DNA from: Rhizobium sp. CFBP 8762
Lineage (GTDB): Bacteria > Pseudomonadota > Alphaproteobacteria > Rhizobiales > Rhizobiaceae
DNA: 64,000 nucleotides
Assembly: GCF_014841565.1 (NCBI RefSeq)
Contig: NZ_JACYUD010000010.1
Location: 95,649-159,648, forward strand
Direction of reading: 5' to 3'
The translations under genes and the position numbers were made by a program. The notes under the pieces are model-generated. The model was given only the letters and a program-made list of their open reading frames with translations, had not been told where the DNA came from and made no database searches. Shown piece by piece: positions 9,043-21,219 of this stretch. How positions within the stretch are numbered: position 1 is the first letter of the stretch; every line of letters starts with the position of its first letter.

Positions 9043-9537
9043 TTAGTTCGGTGTGGTGGATACCTGAGCGCGAAGATTTTCTTCAGCCATGCGCTGCGAG
9101 AACATCTGCGCGAAATCAATTGGATCAATCATCAGCGGCGGGAAGCCGCCATTGCGGGTTGCATCGGCAACGATCTGGCGCGCAAACGGGAAGAGCAGAC
9201 GCGGGCACTCGATAAAGAGCAGCGGCAGCATATGCTCCTGCGGGAAGCCGACAACACGGAAAACACCGCCATAAGCCAGTTCCACATTGAACAGAACCTT
9301 GTCGCCATCCTTGGCTTCCGCGTTCAGCGATAGAACCACATCGAACTCGGTTTCCGACAACGGATTGGCGTTGACGTTCACACTGATGTTGATAGCCGGT
9401 GCTGTTTCACGCGCCTGAAGCGAACGGGGCGCACCGGGATTTTCGAAGGACAGGTCCTTGATGTACTGAGCCAGAATGTTCAGGGTCGGGTTTTCGGCAG
9501 CAGATGTGCCATTGGTTGTCGATGCGGTATCGGTCAT
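9043..9537 (-). CDS. secB: SecB, protein-export chaperone
   Basis: Tetrameric cytoplasmic chaperone that keeps secretory precursors unfolded and delivers them to SecA. The 164-residue sequence carries the family segments [19 protein letters not shown] near 24-42 and [20 protein letters not shown] near 125-144. The first 20 residues are a low-complexity Ser/Thr/Asn tail common in rhizobial SecB. It converges with dnaQ and lies downstream of fxsA with a 110-bp gap, which may hold its own promoter. Confidence 0.95.
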   Translation of the reverse strand: MTDTASTTNGTSAAENPTLNILAQYIKDLSFENPGAPRSLQARETAPAINISVNVNANPLSETEFDVVLSLNAEAKDGDKVLFNVELAYGGVFRVVGFPQEHMLPLLFIECPRLLFPFARQIVADATRNGGFPPLMIDPIDFAQMFSQRMAEENLRAQVSTTPN

Positions 9538-9647
9538 GGAGCTTCCTTGACTATGGAATATGGGCCTGTGCGATATGAGCGCGCTTGAAAAAACGTTCCG
9601 TCATCTAACATCTAGGTATAGTCCTTACAACCCTGCCGCAGCGCGGC

Positions 9648-10160
9648 TTAGCGCTTGGGGTTCTGATCCGGCCCATCGGTTTTCGTATGCGTATATTCAT
9701 CTTCATCCAGTTCGATGACGGACGCATCCATCTGGCGGAAGGGTCCCCCTGCGCCGGGCTTTGAACGGGTCTGAAACCCGCCGCCAAAGCGACTGGCGCT
9801 GACCACCGTGATGCGGCTTTTAAACATCTGCCACAGCTTTTCACGCACCGCCGGAATAAACATCAGAATGCCGATGATATCGGTGATAAATCCCGGAAGA
9901 AGAAGAAGGATACCGGCAAGAACGATCATGGCACCGTGTACCAGTTCCTCGCCCGGAGCTTGTCCTTGTGTGGTCGCCCGGTTCAGGCGCGCCAGCATGG
10001 AAAACCCCTGCGCTCTTAACAGGACGCCACCCAGCACGGTCGTTGCCAGAATCAACAGCAGGGTTGGCCACAAACCGATTTTCTGGCCCACCAGTATAAA
10101 TCCGGCGATTTCAGCCAACGGCAGAAGAAGAAAAAAAGCAGGAACAAGGGAAAGACGCAT
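9648..10160 (-). CDS. fxsA: FxsA family membrane protein
   Basis: Small inner-membrane protein of the FxsA family, named for suppressing F exclusion of phage T7 in E. coli; its cellular role is unclear. The 170-residue protein has three or four hydrophobic segments: PAFFLLLPLAEIAGFILV near 8-25, a second near 31-48 and a third near 78-105. Polar charged tails follow. FxsA-secB next to a divergent Tim44-like gene is a recurring rhizobial order, which hints at a link to membrane or protein export, but that is inference. Confidence 0.88.
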   Translation of the reverse strand: MRLSLVPAFFLLLPLAEIAGFILVGQKIGLWPTLLLILATTVLGGVLLRAQGFSMLARLNRATTQGQAPGEELVHGAMIVLAGILLLLPGFITDIIGILMFIPAVREKLWQMFKSRITVVSASRFGGGFQTRSKPGAGGPFRQMDASVIELDEDEYTHTKTDGPDQNPKR

Positions 10161-10292
10161 GGGCTCCGTTCACGTTGAGAGGGGTTACCTTCAGTTTCAA
10201 AATCGAACTCTAACACATCCCTATTTGAATGATGAACTTAAGCGGACTATATGGGGATATTGCGGGTGATTTTAACGGTGGTACGGAATTAA

Positions 10293-11003
10293 ATGGGTTC
10301 TCTCGGTTTTGACTTTGTGACGTTGTTCTTTCTGGTTGCGGCTGTGCTCATCTTCTGGCAACTCCGAAGTGTGCTTGGTCGACGCACCGGCAATGAGCGC
10401 CCGCCATCGGACATGTACGCACCGCGCGACAAGGCTGCTGCCCCTGATGGTGGGGACAAAGGCAAGGTCGTCCAGCTTCCGCGCCGTGGGGAGGCCGAAG
10501 AACAGGAAACCCGCTTTGCCAATATCGATGCCTTCGCCAAGCCAGCTACTCCGCTGAATGATTCGCTGCGGTCGATCTCGCAGGCCGATCCTGCGTTTGA
10601 TCCGAAGGAATTCGTCAAGGGCGCGAAGATGGCTTATGAGATGATCGTCATGGCGTTTGCCGATGGGGATCGCAAAACATTGAAAGGCTTGCTTTCGCGG
10701 GACGTGTATGAAGGCTTTGAAGCGGCTATCAGCGAACGGGAAAGTCGTGGCGAGACTGTGAAATCGACATTTGTGGGGGTTGAGAAGGCCGATCTCATCA
10801 GTGCCGAGGTTAAGAATGAGGAAGCCAACATTACGCTTCGTCTCGTCAGCCAGCTGATTTCCGCAACCTATGACCGCGATGGAAAACTGATCGATGGCGA
10901 TGCGGATGCCGTTGCCGAGGTCAATGATCTCTGGACATTTGCCCGTGACATTCGCTCCCGTGACCCGAACTGGAAGCTGATCGCCACCGAGTCCGAAAAC
11001 TAG
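10293..11003 (+). CDS. Tim44-like domain protein (TimA family)
   Basis: 236-residue protein with one N-terminal membrane segment (about 5-22), a polar linker rich in Arg, Lys and Pro, and a C-terminal Tim44-like fold from about 105 (DPKEFVKGAKMAYEMIVMAFADGD). Related alphaproteobacterial proteins share the domain of the mitochondrial import motor subunit Tim44; the bacterial role is not well defined and a membrane-anchored adaptor is the usual suggestion. It is divergent from fxsA-secB (the secretion chaperone) and is followed 17 bp later by mltA. Confidence 0.85.
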   Translation: MGSLGFDFVTLFFLVAAVLIFWQLRSVLGRRTGNERPPSDMYAPRDKAAAPDGGDKGKVVQLPRRGEAEEQETRFANIDAFAKPATPLNDSLRSISQADPAFDPKEFVKGAKMAYEMIVMAFADGDRKTLKGLLSRDVYEGFEAAISERESRGETVKSTFVGVEKADLISAEVKNEEANITLRLVSQLISATYDRDGKLIDGDADAVAEVNDLWTFARDIRSRDPNWKLIATESEN

Positions 11004-11020
11004 GATTTGACGGGGCGGTG

Positions 11021-12124
11021 ATGGATTATCGGCTTCAGCACGTCCCTTACGCGGCCCTTCCGGGATGGCAAAGCGATGATCCGACGCCGCTGTTTGCTGC
11101 CCTGGAGCGCTGTCGTCGCCACGTCCTGAAGGTCAAGCCGTATAAAACCGGTTCCCTCGGCATCACTGCGGGTGAACTCCTCACTGCCCTGAACGCTGCC
11201 ACCCATGTACACCCCCGTAACGCAGCACAAGCGCGCGAGTTTTTTGAAACGGAGTTCCAACCGTTTCAAATCATACCAGACAGTGGCTCCGGATTTGTGA
11301 CAGCGTTCTATGAACCGGAAGTCGACGTCAGTGCGAACAGAACATCAGAGTTCGCCCATCCGTTCTACCGGCGGCCTGTCGATCTCGTGGATGTGGACAA
11401 CAGCAATCGCCCTGATGGATGGGATGCGAGCTACGCTTTCGGGCAGAAGATCGCCAGCGGCATCGTTCCTTACGCCGACCGTCAGTCCATAGAATTGGGA
11501 TTTCTGGAAGGCCAAGGTCTCGAAATTGCATTTGCACGCTCCAAAGCGGATGTGTTTTTTACGCATGTTCAGGGAGCAGCGCGGCTGCGCTACCCGGATG
11601 GAACCATCGGACGCATAACCTACGCTGCCAAAAGCGGCCATCCGTTCACGCCTATCGGCAAGCTGTTGATCGAACGGGGCGAGATTGCTGCCGCCGATAT
11701 TTCCATGAATTCCATCCGGTCATGGCTCGCCGAAAATGCTGAATGCATGGACGAGGTGTTGTGGCGCAATCGCTCGTTCATCTTTTTTCGCGAGGCACCG
11801 GTCGATGACAGTGATCTGGGACCGATTGCTGCTGCCAAAGTGCCACTGGTGGCCGGACGCTCGCTGGCGGTCGATAAGTCGATTCATACCTTCGGCCTGC
11901 CGTTTTTCGTCAGCAGTGAGAGCCTGACCCATATGGATGACGGCCCGTTTCAGCGCTTGATGCTGGCGCTCGATACCGGCAGCGCTATTTTGGGGCCTGC
12001 CCGTGGCGATATTTTTACCGGGTCCGGGGATGCAGCGGGCGCGCTTGCCAGCGGTGTTCGCAACGCTGCGGATTTTTACGTGCTGATTCCGAATGCAGCA
12101 GCAGCGAGATACCGGCATGACTAA
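11021..12124 (+). CDS. mltA: MltA-type lytic murein transglycosylase
   Basis: Peptidoglycan-cleaving lytic transglycosylase with MltA and 3D domains. The 367-residue sequence shows GFVTAFYEPEVDVS, FFTHVQGAARLRYPDG and, near the C-terminus, DTGSAILGPARGDIFTGSGD, the 3D motif carrying the catalytic Asp. Unlike E. coli MltA, the N-terminus (MDYRLQHVPYAALPGW) has no visible signal peptide or lipobox. Either export is unusual or the start is wrong, although no upstream start fits because the previous gene stops at 11003. A GTG at 11018 is an alternative. It overlaps the Smr gene by 8 bp. Confidence 0.88.
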   Translation: MDYRLQHVPYAALPGWQSDDPTPLFAALERCRRHVLKVKPYKTGSLGITAGELLTALNAATHVHPRNAAQAREFFETEFQPFQIIPDSGSGFVTAFYEPEVDVSANRTSEFAHPFYRRPVDLVDVDNSNRPDGWDASYAFGQKIASGIVPYADRQSIELGFLEGQGLEIAFARSKADVFFTHVQGAARLRYPDGTIGRITYAAKSGHPFTPIGKLLIERGEIAAADISMNSIRSWLAENAECMDEVLWRNRSFIFFREAPVDDSDLGPIAAAKVPLVAGRSLAVDKSIHTFGLPFFVSSESLTHMDDGPFQRLMLALDTGSAILGPARGDIFTGSGDAAGALASGVRNAADFYVLIPNAAAARYRHD

Positions 12125-12674
12125 GGACCGTTTTCTCACAGACGACGAGCGCATTCTCTGGGGCAAGGTGGCCCGCACAACCCGCGCTATGCCGGGGCGC
12201 AAGGCGGAACTGGACGAGTTGGAAATGCTCTTTCAGCAGGCCACTGAAATGCTGACCACACGTCCCGCCAAGCCAGCGCCAGAACAGAAATCCGCCGAGA
12301 TAGTCCTGACGGCGCCAGCCAAGCCAAAAATTCATCATCCGCTGGAGCGGCCCGTTAAACGTAAACTCTCCAAGGGCCATCTGGCACTGGAAGCGCGGAT
12401 TGATCTGCATGGCATGATCCAGAGCGAGGCCCACGGCCTGCTTCTGCATTTTGTCATGAGTGCACATCAGCGTGGCCTCCGCCATGTGCTTGTCATTACC
12501 GGCAAGGGCACGTCTCTGGGCAGCGATGGCGCACTGAAGCGGGCTGTGCCCCTCTGGTTTTCCTTGCCAGAATTTCGCCCGTTAATTTCGTCCTATGAGC
12601 CTGCGGCGCGCAACCATGGTGGGGACGGTGCGCTCTATGTGCGGCTGGAACGCAGCCGGGGACCAGAACTATGA
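12117..12674 (+). CDS. Smr domain protein
   Basis: 185-residue protein with a C-terminal Smr (small MutS-related) domain: LEARIDLHGMIQSEAH carries the DLHG motif and HVLVITGKG the TGKG motif. Stand-alone Smr proteins are nicking endonucleases or RNA-binding proteins; the bacterial short form has no firmly established role. The N-terminal 75 residues are charged and Pro/Ala-rich. It overlaps mltA by 8 bp and the next gene by 4 bp, so the three are translated from one message. The mltA-smr-XRE trio recurs near gyrB in rhizobia. Confidence 0.87.
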   Translation: MTKDRFLTDDERILWGKVARTTRAMPGRKAELDELEMLFQQATEMLTTRPAKPAPEQKSAEIVLTAPAKPKIHHPLERPVKRKLSKGHLALEARIDLHGMIQSEAHGLLLHFVMSAHQRGLRHVLVITGKGTSLGSDGALKRAVPLWFSLPEFRPLISSYEPAARNHGGDGALYVRLERSRGPEL

Positions 12675-13048
12675 CGCCGTTCGGCGTGGCCATTCAGGCA
12701 CTGCGGGCCAAGAAGGGCGTGACGCAAAAACAGATGGCGTTGGCAATCGGCGTGTCGCCTGCGTATCTTTCTGCCTTGGAGCACGGGCGGCGCGGCAGGC
12801 CGAGCTTTGATTTTCTGCAACGCGTGGCGGGCTATTTCAACATTATCTGGGATGAGGTGGATGCGCTGTTTGAAACAGCGGCCCTGTCGCACCCGCGTGT
12901 GGTGATCGACACCGCCGGTTTGCAGCCCGAATATACGGCCTTTGCTAACACCATCGCGGTGAAGATTCGCACACTGAAACCTTCCACGCTGCGTGCCCTG
13001 CAAGAAGTTTTGGAAAAAGCTGAGATAGCTGATAATACAGGCCCTTGA
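12671..13048 (+). CDS. XRE-family transcriptional regulator
   Basis: 125-residue DNA-binding protein with an N-terminal Cro/C1-type helix-turn-helix: LRAKKGVTQKQMALAIGVSP near 11-30, then AYLSALEHGRRGRPS. The C-terminal half is predicted helical with no known ligand domain. Targets are unknown; it could act on its own operon or on gyrB, which starts 128 bp downstream. It overlaps the Smr gene by 4 bp. Confidence 0.87.
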   Translation: MTPFGVAIQALRAKKGVTQKQMALAIGVSPAYLSALEHGRRGRPSFDFLQRVAGYFNIIWDEVDALFETAALSHPRVVIDTAGLQPEYTAFANTIAVKIRTLKPSTLRALQEVLEKAEIADNTGP

Positions 13049-13176
13049 TCCCCCGAATTCTGCCGGTTTGGCGGTCATGGAGTTTGGGAACTGAACGGCA
13101 AGGCTTTATAACAGAAACACTTGGAACTTGCTGATTCGCGTTGGCGCTGACTGTTGATAATTCTGGAAAGAACTGA

Positions 13177-15612
<2,436 letters not shown>

Positions 15613-15627
15613 CTGGATCTTTGAAAT

Positions 15628-16077
15628 ATGCTGAAAAACATCCATCCATCGCTGGGTCCTGATCTGCTCTACGCTTTGCGGACCATGGGACACGGCGATG
15701 AAATCGTCATTGGCGATGCCAATTTTCCGGCAAGCACCTTGGGTCCGGAAGTGATTCGCGCCGATGGAATGACGGCAACGGATATTGCCGAGGCTATTCT
15801 GGCCCATATGCCGCTGGATACATTCGTGGATCAATCAGCATGGCGGATGGAAGTGGTCGGCGACCCCGATGCGGTGCCGGACGTCTGCGCCGAGTTTCAG
15901 ACTTTGGTCACTGAACTCGCTGGCGACTTCAAGGTGGAAACACTGGAGCGCTTTGCGTTTTACGAAAAGGCAAAGACGGCTGCTTATATTGTCGCGACAA
16001 CGGAATTTCGGCTTTACGGCTGCCTCATTCTGAAAAAAGGCGTGCTGGAAGCGGATGCGCTCTATCGTGTTCGCTAA
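15628..16077 (+). CDS. RbsD/FucU family sugar mutarotase-like protein
   Basis: 149-residue protein of the RbsD/FucU family, which interconverts sugar anomers or pyranose and furanose forms. MLKNIHPSLGPDLLYALRTMGHGDEIV matches the FucU N-terminus, with His6 and His22 in the expected places, and DANFPA follows. Its L-fucose-type specificity is a guess: no fucose or ribose catabolic genes are nearby. It starts 15 bp after gyrB, so it is probably co-transcribed with it. Confidence 0.85.
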   Translation: MLKNIHPSLGPDLLYALRTMGHGDEIVIGDANFPASTLGPEVIRADGMTATDIAEAILAHMPLDTFVDQSAWRMEVVGDPDAVPDVCAEFQTLVTELAGDFKVETLERFAFYEKAKTAAYIVATTEFRLYGCLILKKGVLEADALYRVR

Positions 16078-16140
16078 TACTTGACGTAGAACACCACCAT
16101 CCCCACATCGGTTTCATGTGAGCGGTACCGCCACATGGCC

Positions 16141-16178
16141 GCAGCACTTGTCGATGCGGCAATATTGGCAAGTGCTGC
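16141..16178. repeat. 10-bp perfect inverted repeat downstream of the FucU-like gene
   Basis: GCAGCACTTG (16141-16150) and CAAGTGCTGC (16169-16178) separated by 18 bases. No clean U tract follows, so it may be a weak terminator or an operator for the DUF2852 gene at 16211. Only the symmetry is certain. Confidence 0.5.
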
Positions 16179-16210
16179 GCCTTTGATCCCCTTTTAATGT
16201 GAGGACCGTC

Positions 16211-16618
16211 ATGAACCGACAAGCCCTTATCCGCCCCGAATGGACACCAGCCACCATTGGCATGATGGTGGTGGGATTCGCACTCTACTGGCCGCTTGGC
16301 CTCGCCATGCTGGCATACATTATCTACGGCGACCGCCTGCGTGGTTTCAAAACCAGCGCCAACAGCGCCTTTGACGGCCTGTTTGGAAGCTTCAAACGCC
16401 GTGGGTTCAGCGCCCGCACAGCCGATACCGGCAATGTTGCGTTCGACGATTGGCGTGAGGCAGAACTCGCACGTCTGGATGAAGAGCGCCAGAAGCTCAA
16501 CTCCATGCGCGAGGAGTTCGAAACCTACGTCCGCGAACTGCGCCGTGCCAAGGATCAGGAAGAATTCGAGCGTTTCATGCGTGATCGCCGCGCAGGCAAC
16601 TCCGACCTGTCCGTATAA
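16211..16618 (+). CDS. DUF2852 family membrane protein
   Basis: 135-residue protein of unknown function found in alphaproteobacteria. One or two close hydrophobic stretches lie near 13-38 (WTPATIGMMVVGFALYWPLG and following), followed by a charged coiled-coil-like tail (ELARLDEERQKLNSMREEFE near 86-105, then LRRAKDQEEFERF). The start is the ATG at 16211; a GTG at 16199 is possible. It is followed by a clear intrinsic terminator, so it ends the gyrB-FucU-DUF2852 run or is transcribed alone. Confidence 0.82.
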   Translation: MNRQALIRPEWTPATIGMMVVGFALYWPLGLAMLAYIIYGDRLRGFKTSANSAFDGLFGSFKRRGFSARTADTGNVAFDDWREAELARLDEERQKLNSMREEFETYVRELRRAKDQEEFERFMRDRRAGNSDLSV

Positions 16619-16639
16619 GGTTCATTGAGCAGACATTCG

Positions 16640-16669
16640 AACCGGCGTCTTTCAAAGGCGCCGGTTTTT
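16640..16669 (+). terminator. Intrinsic terminator after DUF2852 gene
   Basis: Arms starting AACCGGCG (from 16640) and ending CGCCGGTT (to 16666), then a T run. The stem is extended by CTTT/AAAG with one wobble pair. Confidence 0.8.
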
Positions 16670-16707
16670 CTTTGACAAAAAGCCTCTCGGTCCGTTTTAA
16701 ACGAGCG

Positions 16708-17469
16708 ATGATGTCCTTCTTCAAACCGCGCGCCCGGTCTGCCAAGCCGAAAGCCCCCGTCATCCGTCCACTTGAGATTAATGGGCGGACACTGCCTTTG
16801 ACCATCCGGCAGAATGAACGTGCTACGCGCCTTACTCTGCGGATAGAGCCCGGTGGCCGCGCGTTGAAATTGACCGTGCCACGCGGCGTGCCGGAACGGG
16901 AGGTCAATGCGTTTCTGGAACGCCACAGGCCATGGCTCGCCACCAAGCTGGCCCGCTTTTCCGGAGAGCCGACAATCGAAATCGGTGGCTCCATTCTTGT
17001 GCGCGGAGTTTCGCATCGCATCGAACATACCGGTCTGTTGCGTGGACTGACCCGGACCGCCGTGGATGGTGATGGAGAGCCAGTTTTGCGCGTAAGTGGC
17101 GGTGAAGACCATGTACGCCGCCGCATTTCCGATTTTTTGAAAAAAGAAGCCCGCCGTGATCTAGAGCTAAGGGTTGCCGTCCACGCAAAAGCGGTGGGGC
17201 GAAAGGTCAAATCAATCAGCATGAAGGATACGCGCAGCCGTTGGGGCTCCTGCACCACGGAAGGCGCGCTGAGTTTTTCCTGGCGAATTGTCATGGCACC
17301 GCCGAAGGTTCTAGATTATCTCGCGGCGCATGAGTGCGCCCATTTGCAGGAGATGAACCATGGACCGGATTTCTGGGCGCTGTGTGAGCGCCTGTGTCCG
17401 CAAACGGCGGATGCCAAACATTGGCTGAAACGCAACGGCACCATGCTTCATGCCATTGATTTTACCTAA
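16708..17469 (+). CDS. YgjP/SprT-like zinc metallopeptidase (DUF45 family)
   Basis: 253-residue protein of the M48-related YgjP family. The C-terminal third has the zinc motif HECAH at 208-212 followed by LQEMNHGPDFW, with a third His ligand, and SRWGSCTTEGALSFSWR, the family WGSC segment. The N-terminus is basic and lacks a signal peptide, so the protein is probably cytoplasmic. Function in the family is unproven; some members associate with restriction-modification loci, which is not the case here. The start is uncertain: ATGs at 16708 and 16711 and a TTG at 16672 are all in frame. Confidence 0.83.
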   Translation: MMSFFKPRARSAKPKAPVIRPLEINGRTLPLTIRQNERATRLTLRIEPGGRALKLTVPRGVPEREVNAFLERHRPWLATKLARFSGEPTIEIGGSILVRGVSHRIEHTGLLRGLTRTAVDGDGEPVLRVSGGEDHVRRRISDFLKKEARRDLELRVAVHAKAVGRKVKSISMKDTRSRWGSCTTEGALSFSWRIVMAPPKVLDYLAAHECAHLQEMNHGPDFWALCERLCPQTADAKHWLKRNGTMLHAIDFT

Positions 17470-17532
17470 GGGATCCTTGGGACAAACGGTTTTGGCTCGA
17501 CTCCTCCGGCAAATCATGGCACGTCGAATCGC

Positions 17533-18207
17533 ATGAAAACGCTGATTAAGATTTGCGGGCTGAAAACGCTGGAAGCCGTGGACCGTGCCGTTTCCAACGG
17601 TGCGAGCCATATCGGCTTTATTTTTTTCCCAAAAAGCCCGCGCCATATCGAGCCTGCCGATGCGGCTGTTTTGGCAAACGCCGTGCGCGGGCGCGTCAAG
17701 ATTGTCGCTGTGACGGTGGATGCCGATAGCGATCAACTGGATGAAATCGTCGACACGGTGAAACCGGATGTGCTGCAATTGCACGGTGATGAGAGCCCGG
17801 AAAAGGTGCTGACCGTCAAAGCCGTTTACGGCCTGCCTGTCATGAAGGCGTTTTCTATTCGCGATGCCGATGATTTGAAGCGGATAGACGCCTATATGGG
17901 CATTGCCGATACATTTCTGTTTGATGCCAAGCCGCCGAAGGGCTCTGATCTTCCGGGCGGCAACGGTGTTTCCTTCGATTGGCGGCTGCTCGCCGGTCTG
18001 GATAGCGATATCGAGTATATGCTGTCAGGCGGTTTGAACGCTGGTAATATTGACGAAGCGTTGACTGTTTCGGGCGCGCGCGCACTGGATGTGTCATCGG
18101 GTGTGGAAAGTCAGCCGGGGGTGAAAGACCTTGGGCTGATGGATGAATTTTTTCAGGCGGTTCGCGTGAGTGAGATTGCCAAGACGGGTGCAGGAGCGAA
18201 ACCATGA
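17533..18207 (+). CDS. trpF: TrpF, phosphoribosylanthranilate isomerase
   Basis: Third-stage enzyme of tryptophan synthesis: Amadori rearrangement of phosphoribosylanthranilate. The 224-residue TIM barrel begins [12 protein letters not shown], with the catalytic Cys in KICGL, and carries [10 protein letters not shown] and, near the C-terminus, [12 protein letters not shown] and DVSSGVE phosphate-binding segments. It overlaps trpB by 4 bp. trpFBA without trpC, D, E or G is the split tryptophan arrangement normal in rhizobia. Confidence 0.96.
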   Translation: MKTLIKICGLKTLEAVDRAVSNGASHIGFIFFPKSPRHIEPADAAVLANAVRGRVKIVAVTVDADSDQLDEIVDTVKPDVLQLHGDESPEKVLTVKAVYGLPVMKAFSIRDADDLKRIDAYMGIADTFLFDAKPPKGSDLPGGNGVSFDWRLLAGLDSDIEYMLSGGLNAGNIDEALTVSGARALDVSSGVESQPGVKDLGLMDEFFQAVRVSEIAKTGAGAKP

Positions 18208-19424
18208 ACGAGAAGCCAAAGCTGAATTCATTCCGGGCAGGACCGGACGAAGATGGTCGTTTCGGCATATTTGGCGGTCGCTTTGTGGCCGAAACGCTGA
18301 TGCCTTTGATCCTCGACCTGCAGGAAAAATGGACGGAAGCCAAAACCGATCCCACGTTTCAGGCCGAGTTGCAGCACCTCAACACCCATTATACCGGGCG
18401 GCCAAGCCCGCTCTATTTCGCAGAACGCCTGACGGCGGAACTCGGCGGCGCGAAAATCTACTTCAAGCGCGATGAACTGAACCACACAGGCTCTCACAAG
18501 ATCAACAATTGTCTTGGGCAGATCCTGCTTGCCAAGCGTATGGGCAAGACCCGTATCATTGCCGAAACCGGTGCCGGGCAGCATGGCGTGGCAACGGCCA
18601 CGGTTTGCGCGCGCTTCGGCCTGCCCTGTGTGGTGTACATGGGTGCAACGGATGTGGAGCGCCAATCGCCCAACGTTTTCCGCATGAAGCTTCTGGGTGC
18701 GGAAGTCGTGCCGGTTACGGCGGGCCACGGCACGCTAAAAGACGCCATGAACGAGGCGCTGCGAGACTGGGTCACCAATGTGGATGACACCTATTACCTG
18801 ATCGGCACGGCGGCTGGCCCGCATCCGTACCCGGAAATGGTGCGTGACTTCCAGTCCGTCATCGGCACGGAAGCGCGCGAGCAGATGCTTGCCGCCGAAG
18901 GCCGTCTGCCGGATATGCTTGTGGCCGCTGTTGGCGGTGGTTCCAATGCTATTGGCCTGTTCCACCCATTTCTGGATGACGATAGTGTTCGCATTATCGG
19001 CGTGGAAGCAGGCGGAAAGGGGCTGGAAGGCGAAGAGCATTGCGCGTCGCTCACCCTTGGCAGCCCCGGCGTTCTGCATGGCAACCGTACCTATCTCTTG
19101 CAGGACCGGGATGGACAGATTGTTGAAGGCCATTCCATTTCCGCTGGTCTCGATTACCCCGGCATCGGGCCGGAGCATTCCTGGCTGAAAGACATGGGCC
19201 GTGTGGAATATGTGCCTGTCATGGACACGGAAGCGCTGGACGCTTTCCAGACTTTGACACGCCTGGAGGGCATCATTCCTGCCCTTGAGCCAAGCCATGC
19301 GCTGGCGGAAGTCATCAAGCGCGCGCCCAAGATGGACAAGGATCAGATCATTCTGATGAATCTTTGTGGTCGCGGGGACAAGGACATTTTCACTGTCGGC
19401 AAAATTTTAGGGATGGGGCTCTGA
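18204..19424 (+). CDS. trpB: TrpB, tryptophan synthase beta chain
   Basis: PLP enzyme that condenses indole with serine. The 406-residue protein has the PLP lysine in [10 protein letters not shown] (Lys99), [13 protein letters not shown], and the phosphate-binding GGGSNA. It ends ICGRGDKD-like ([10 protein letters not shown]), as expected. The start overlaps the trpF stop; trpA follows one base after the stop, matching the need for a matched alpha/beta complex with an indole tunnel. Confidence 0.97.
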   Translation: MNEKPKLNSFRAGPDEDGRFGIFGGRFVAETLMPLILDLQEKWTEAKTDPTFQAELQHLNTHYTGRPSPLYFAERLTAELGGAKIYFKRDELNHTGSHKINNCLGQILLAKRMGKTRIIAETGAGQHGVATATVCARFGLPCVVYMGATDVERQSPNVFRMKLLGAEVVPVTAGHGTLKDAMNEALRDWVTNVDDTYYLIGTAAGPHPYPEMVRDFQSVIGTEAREQMLAAEGRLPDMLVAAVGGGSNAIGLFHPFLDDDSVRIIGVEAGGKGLEGEEHCASLTLGSPGVLHGNRTYLLQDRDGQIVEGHSISAGLDYPGIGPEHSWLKDMGRVEYVPVMDTEALDAFQTLTRLEGIIPALEPSHALAEVIKRAPKMDKDQIILMNLCGRGDKDIFTVGKILGMGL

Positions 19425-19425
19425 C

Positions 19426-20265
19426 ATGACCGCACGTATGGACACACGGTTTGCCGATCTTGCCCGCGAAGGCCGTCCGGCGCTCGTCACCTATTTCATG
19501 GGGGGCGACCCGGATTTCGAGACATCGCTGGCCATCATGAAAGCACTGCCAGAAGCGGGTTCCGATGTGATCGAGCTTGGTATGCCGTTCTCAGACCCCA
19601 TGGCCGATGGCCCCGCCATCCAGATGGCTGGTCAACGCTCACTCAAAAACGGCCAGACATTGGCGAAGACGCTGGAACTGGTGCGTCGTTTCCGCGAAAC
19701 GGACAATGCAACGCCAATCGTGTTGATGGGCTACTACAACCCGATCTACATTTACGGCGTGGACCGCTTTCTGGAAGATGCGCTGGCAGCGGGTATCGAT
19801 GGCCTTCTGGTCGTGGATCTGCCGCCGGAAATGGATGACGAACTGTGCATTCCGGCGCTCGATAGCGGCATCAGCTTCATTCGCTTGGCAACGCCAACGA
19901 CCGACGGAAAGCGACTGCCGACCGTGTTGAGAAATACCTCCGGCTTTGTCTATTACGTGTCGATGAACGGTATTACCGGCTCCGCCTTGCCAGACCCCTC
20001 GTTGATTGGCAGTGCGGTGCAACGCATCAAAGCGCATACCGACCTGCCGGTTTGTGTGGGCTTCGGGGTCAAAACCGCCGATCACGCCCGTGCCATCGGC
20101 GCGTCGGCGGATGGCGTGGTGGTGGGTTCGGCCATTGTCAGCCAGATCGCTGCCAGTCTGACGGCAGACGGCCAAGCAACCGATGCCACGGTGCCGGGTG
20201 TGGAAACACTGGTGCGCAGTTTGGCAGCCGGTGTACGTGCCTGCCGCCTTGTTGCTGCCGAATAA
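19426..20265 (+). CDS. trpA: TrpA, tryptophan synthase alpha chain
   Basis: Cleaves indole-3-glycerol phosphate to indole and glyceraldehyde 3-phosphate. The 279-residue TIM barrel has [16 protein letters not shown] with catalytic Glu50 and Asp61, and the phosphate-binding [13 protein letters not shown]. It is last in the trpFBA unit. accD follows 48 bp later and may be read through, because no terminator is visible between them. Confidence 0.97.
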   Translation: MTARMDTRFADLAREGRPALVTYFMGGDPDFETSLAIMKALPEAGSDVIELGMPFSDPMADGPAIQMAGQRSLKNGQTLAKTLELVRRFRETDNATPIVLMGYYNPIYIYGVDRFLEDALAAGIDGLLVVDLPPEMDDELCIPALDSGISFIRLATPTTDGKRLPTVLRNTSGFVYYVSMNGITGSALPDPSLIGSAVQRIKAHTDLPVCVGFGVKTADHARAIGASADGVVVGSAIVSQIAASLTADGQATDATVPGVETLVRSLAAGVRACRLVAAE

Positions 20266-20313
20266 ACCGCTTAAAAGCGCGCTTTAAAAGAGTTAACGTT
20301 CAGGAGTTCTGCT

Positions 20314-21216
20314 TTGAACTGGATCACAAACTACGTTCGCCCAAAGATCAATTCGATGCTGGGCCGCAGGGAAGTTCCGGAAAACCTCTGGATCAAATGC
20401 CCTGAGACCGGTGAAATGGTCTTTCACAGCGATCTGGAAAACAACAAATGGGTTATTCCGGCGTCCGGCTATCACATGAAGATGCCTGCCAAGGCCCGCA
20501 TTCGCGATTTGTTTGATGGCGGCGTATACGAAGCGCTGTCCCAGCCGAAGGTGGCTCAGGACCCGTTGAAGTTCCGTGATTCCAAGAAATATGCCGATCG
20601 TCTGCGCGACAGCCGCGCCAAGACCGAGCTGGAAGACACCATTGTTGCCGGCGTTGGCCACGTGCAGGGCGTCAAGCTGGTTGCGGTAATCCATGAATTT
20701 GCGTTCATGGGCGGCTCTCTCGGCATTGCTGCCGGTGAGGCGATCATCAAGGCGTTCGAGCGCGCCATTGCAGAGCGTTGCCCGCTGGTTATGTTTCCCG
20801 CTTCCGGCGGCGCACGCATGCAGGAAGGCATTTTGTCTCTAATGCAGCTTCCGCGCACAACCGTCGCTGTGGAAATGTTGAAAGAAGCTGGCCTTCCCTA
20901 CATCGTGGTGCTGACCAATCCCACCACCGGCGGTGTGACCGCCTCCTACGCCATGTTGGGCGATCTTCATCTGGCCGAGCCCGGTGCGGAAATCTGCTTT
21001 GCCGGTAAACGCGTCATCGAGCAAACCATTCGTGAAAAACTACCTGAAGGTTTCCAGACATCGGAATATCTCATGGAGCACGGCATGGTGGATATGGTGG
21101 TCAAGCGCCATGATATCGCGCCAACGCTCGCCCGTGTGCTGAAAATTCTGATGAAGGAACCACCAGCACCCATGCTCGCCGTTGAGCATGACGCACCCGT
21201 CGCTGAGCCAGCCTGA
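20314..21216 (+). CDS. accD: AccD, acetyl-CoA carboxylase carboxyltransferase beta subunit
   Basis: Beta subunit of the carboxyltransferase that makes malonyl-CoA for fatty acid synthesis. The 300-residue protein has the crotonase-like core with [12 protein letters not shown] and [17 protein letters not shown]. The start is TTG at 20314, supported by AGGAG about 8 bases upstream and the conserved N-terminus [11 protein letters not shown]. coli AccD binds zinc through four cysteines; here only Cys29 of [10 protein letters not shown] remains and the second pair is lost. I recall the same loss in rhizobial AccD, so it is a lineage feature rather than a defect. folC follows 3 bp later. Confidence 0.95.
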   Translation: MNWITNYVRPKINSMLGRREVPENLWIKCPETGEMVFHSDLENNKWVIPASGYHMKMPAKARIRDLFDGGVYEALSQPKVAQDPLKFRDSKKYADRLRDSRAKTELEDTIVAGVGHVQGVKLVAVIHEFAFMGGSLGIAAGEAIIKAFERAIAERCPLVMFPASGGARMQEGILSLMQLPRTTVAVEMLKEAGLPYIVVLTNPTTGGVTASYAMLGDLHLAEPGAEICFAGKRVIEQTIREKLPEGFQTSEYLMEHGMVDMVVKRHDIAPTLARVLKILMKEPPAPMLAVEHDAPVAEPA

Positions 21217-21219
21217 GCA

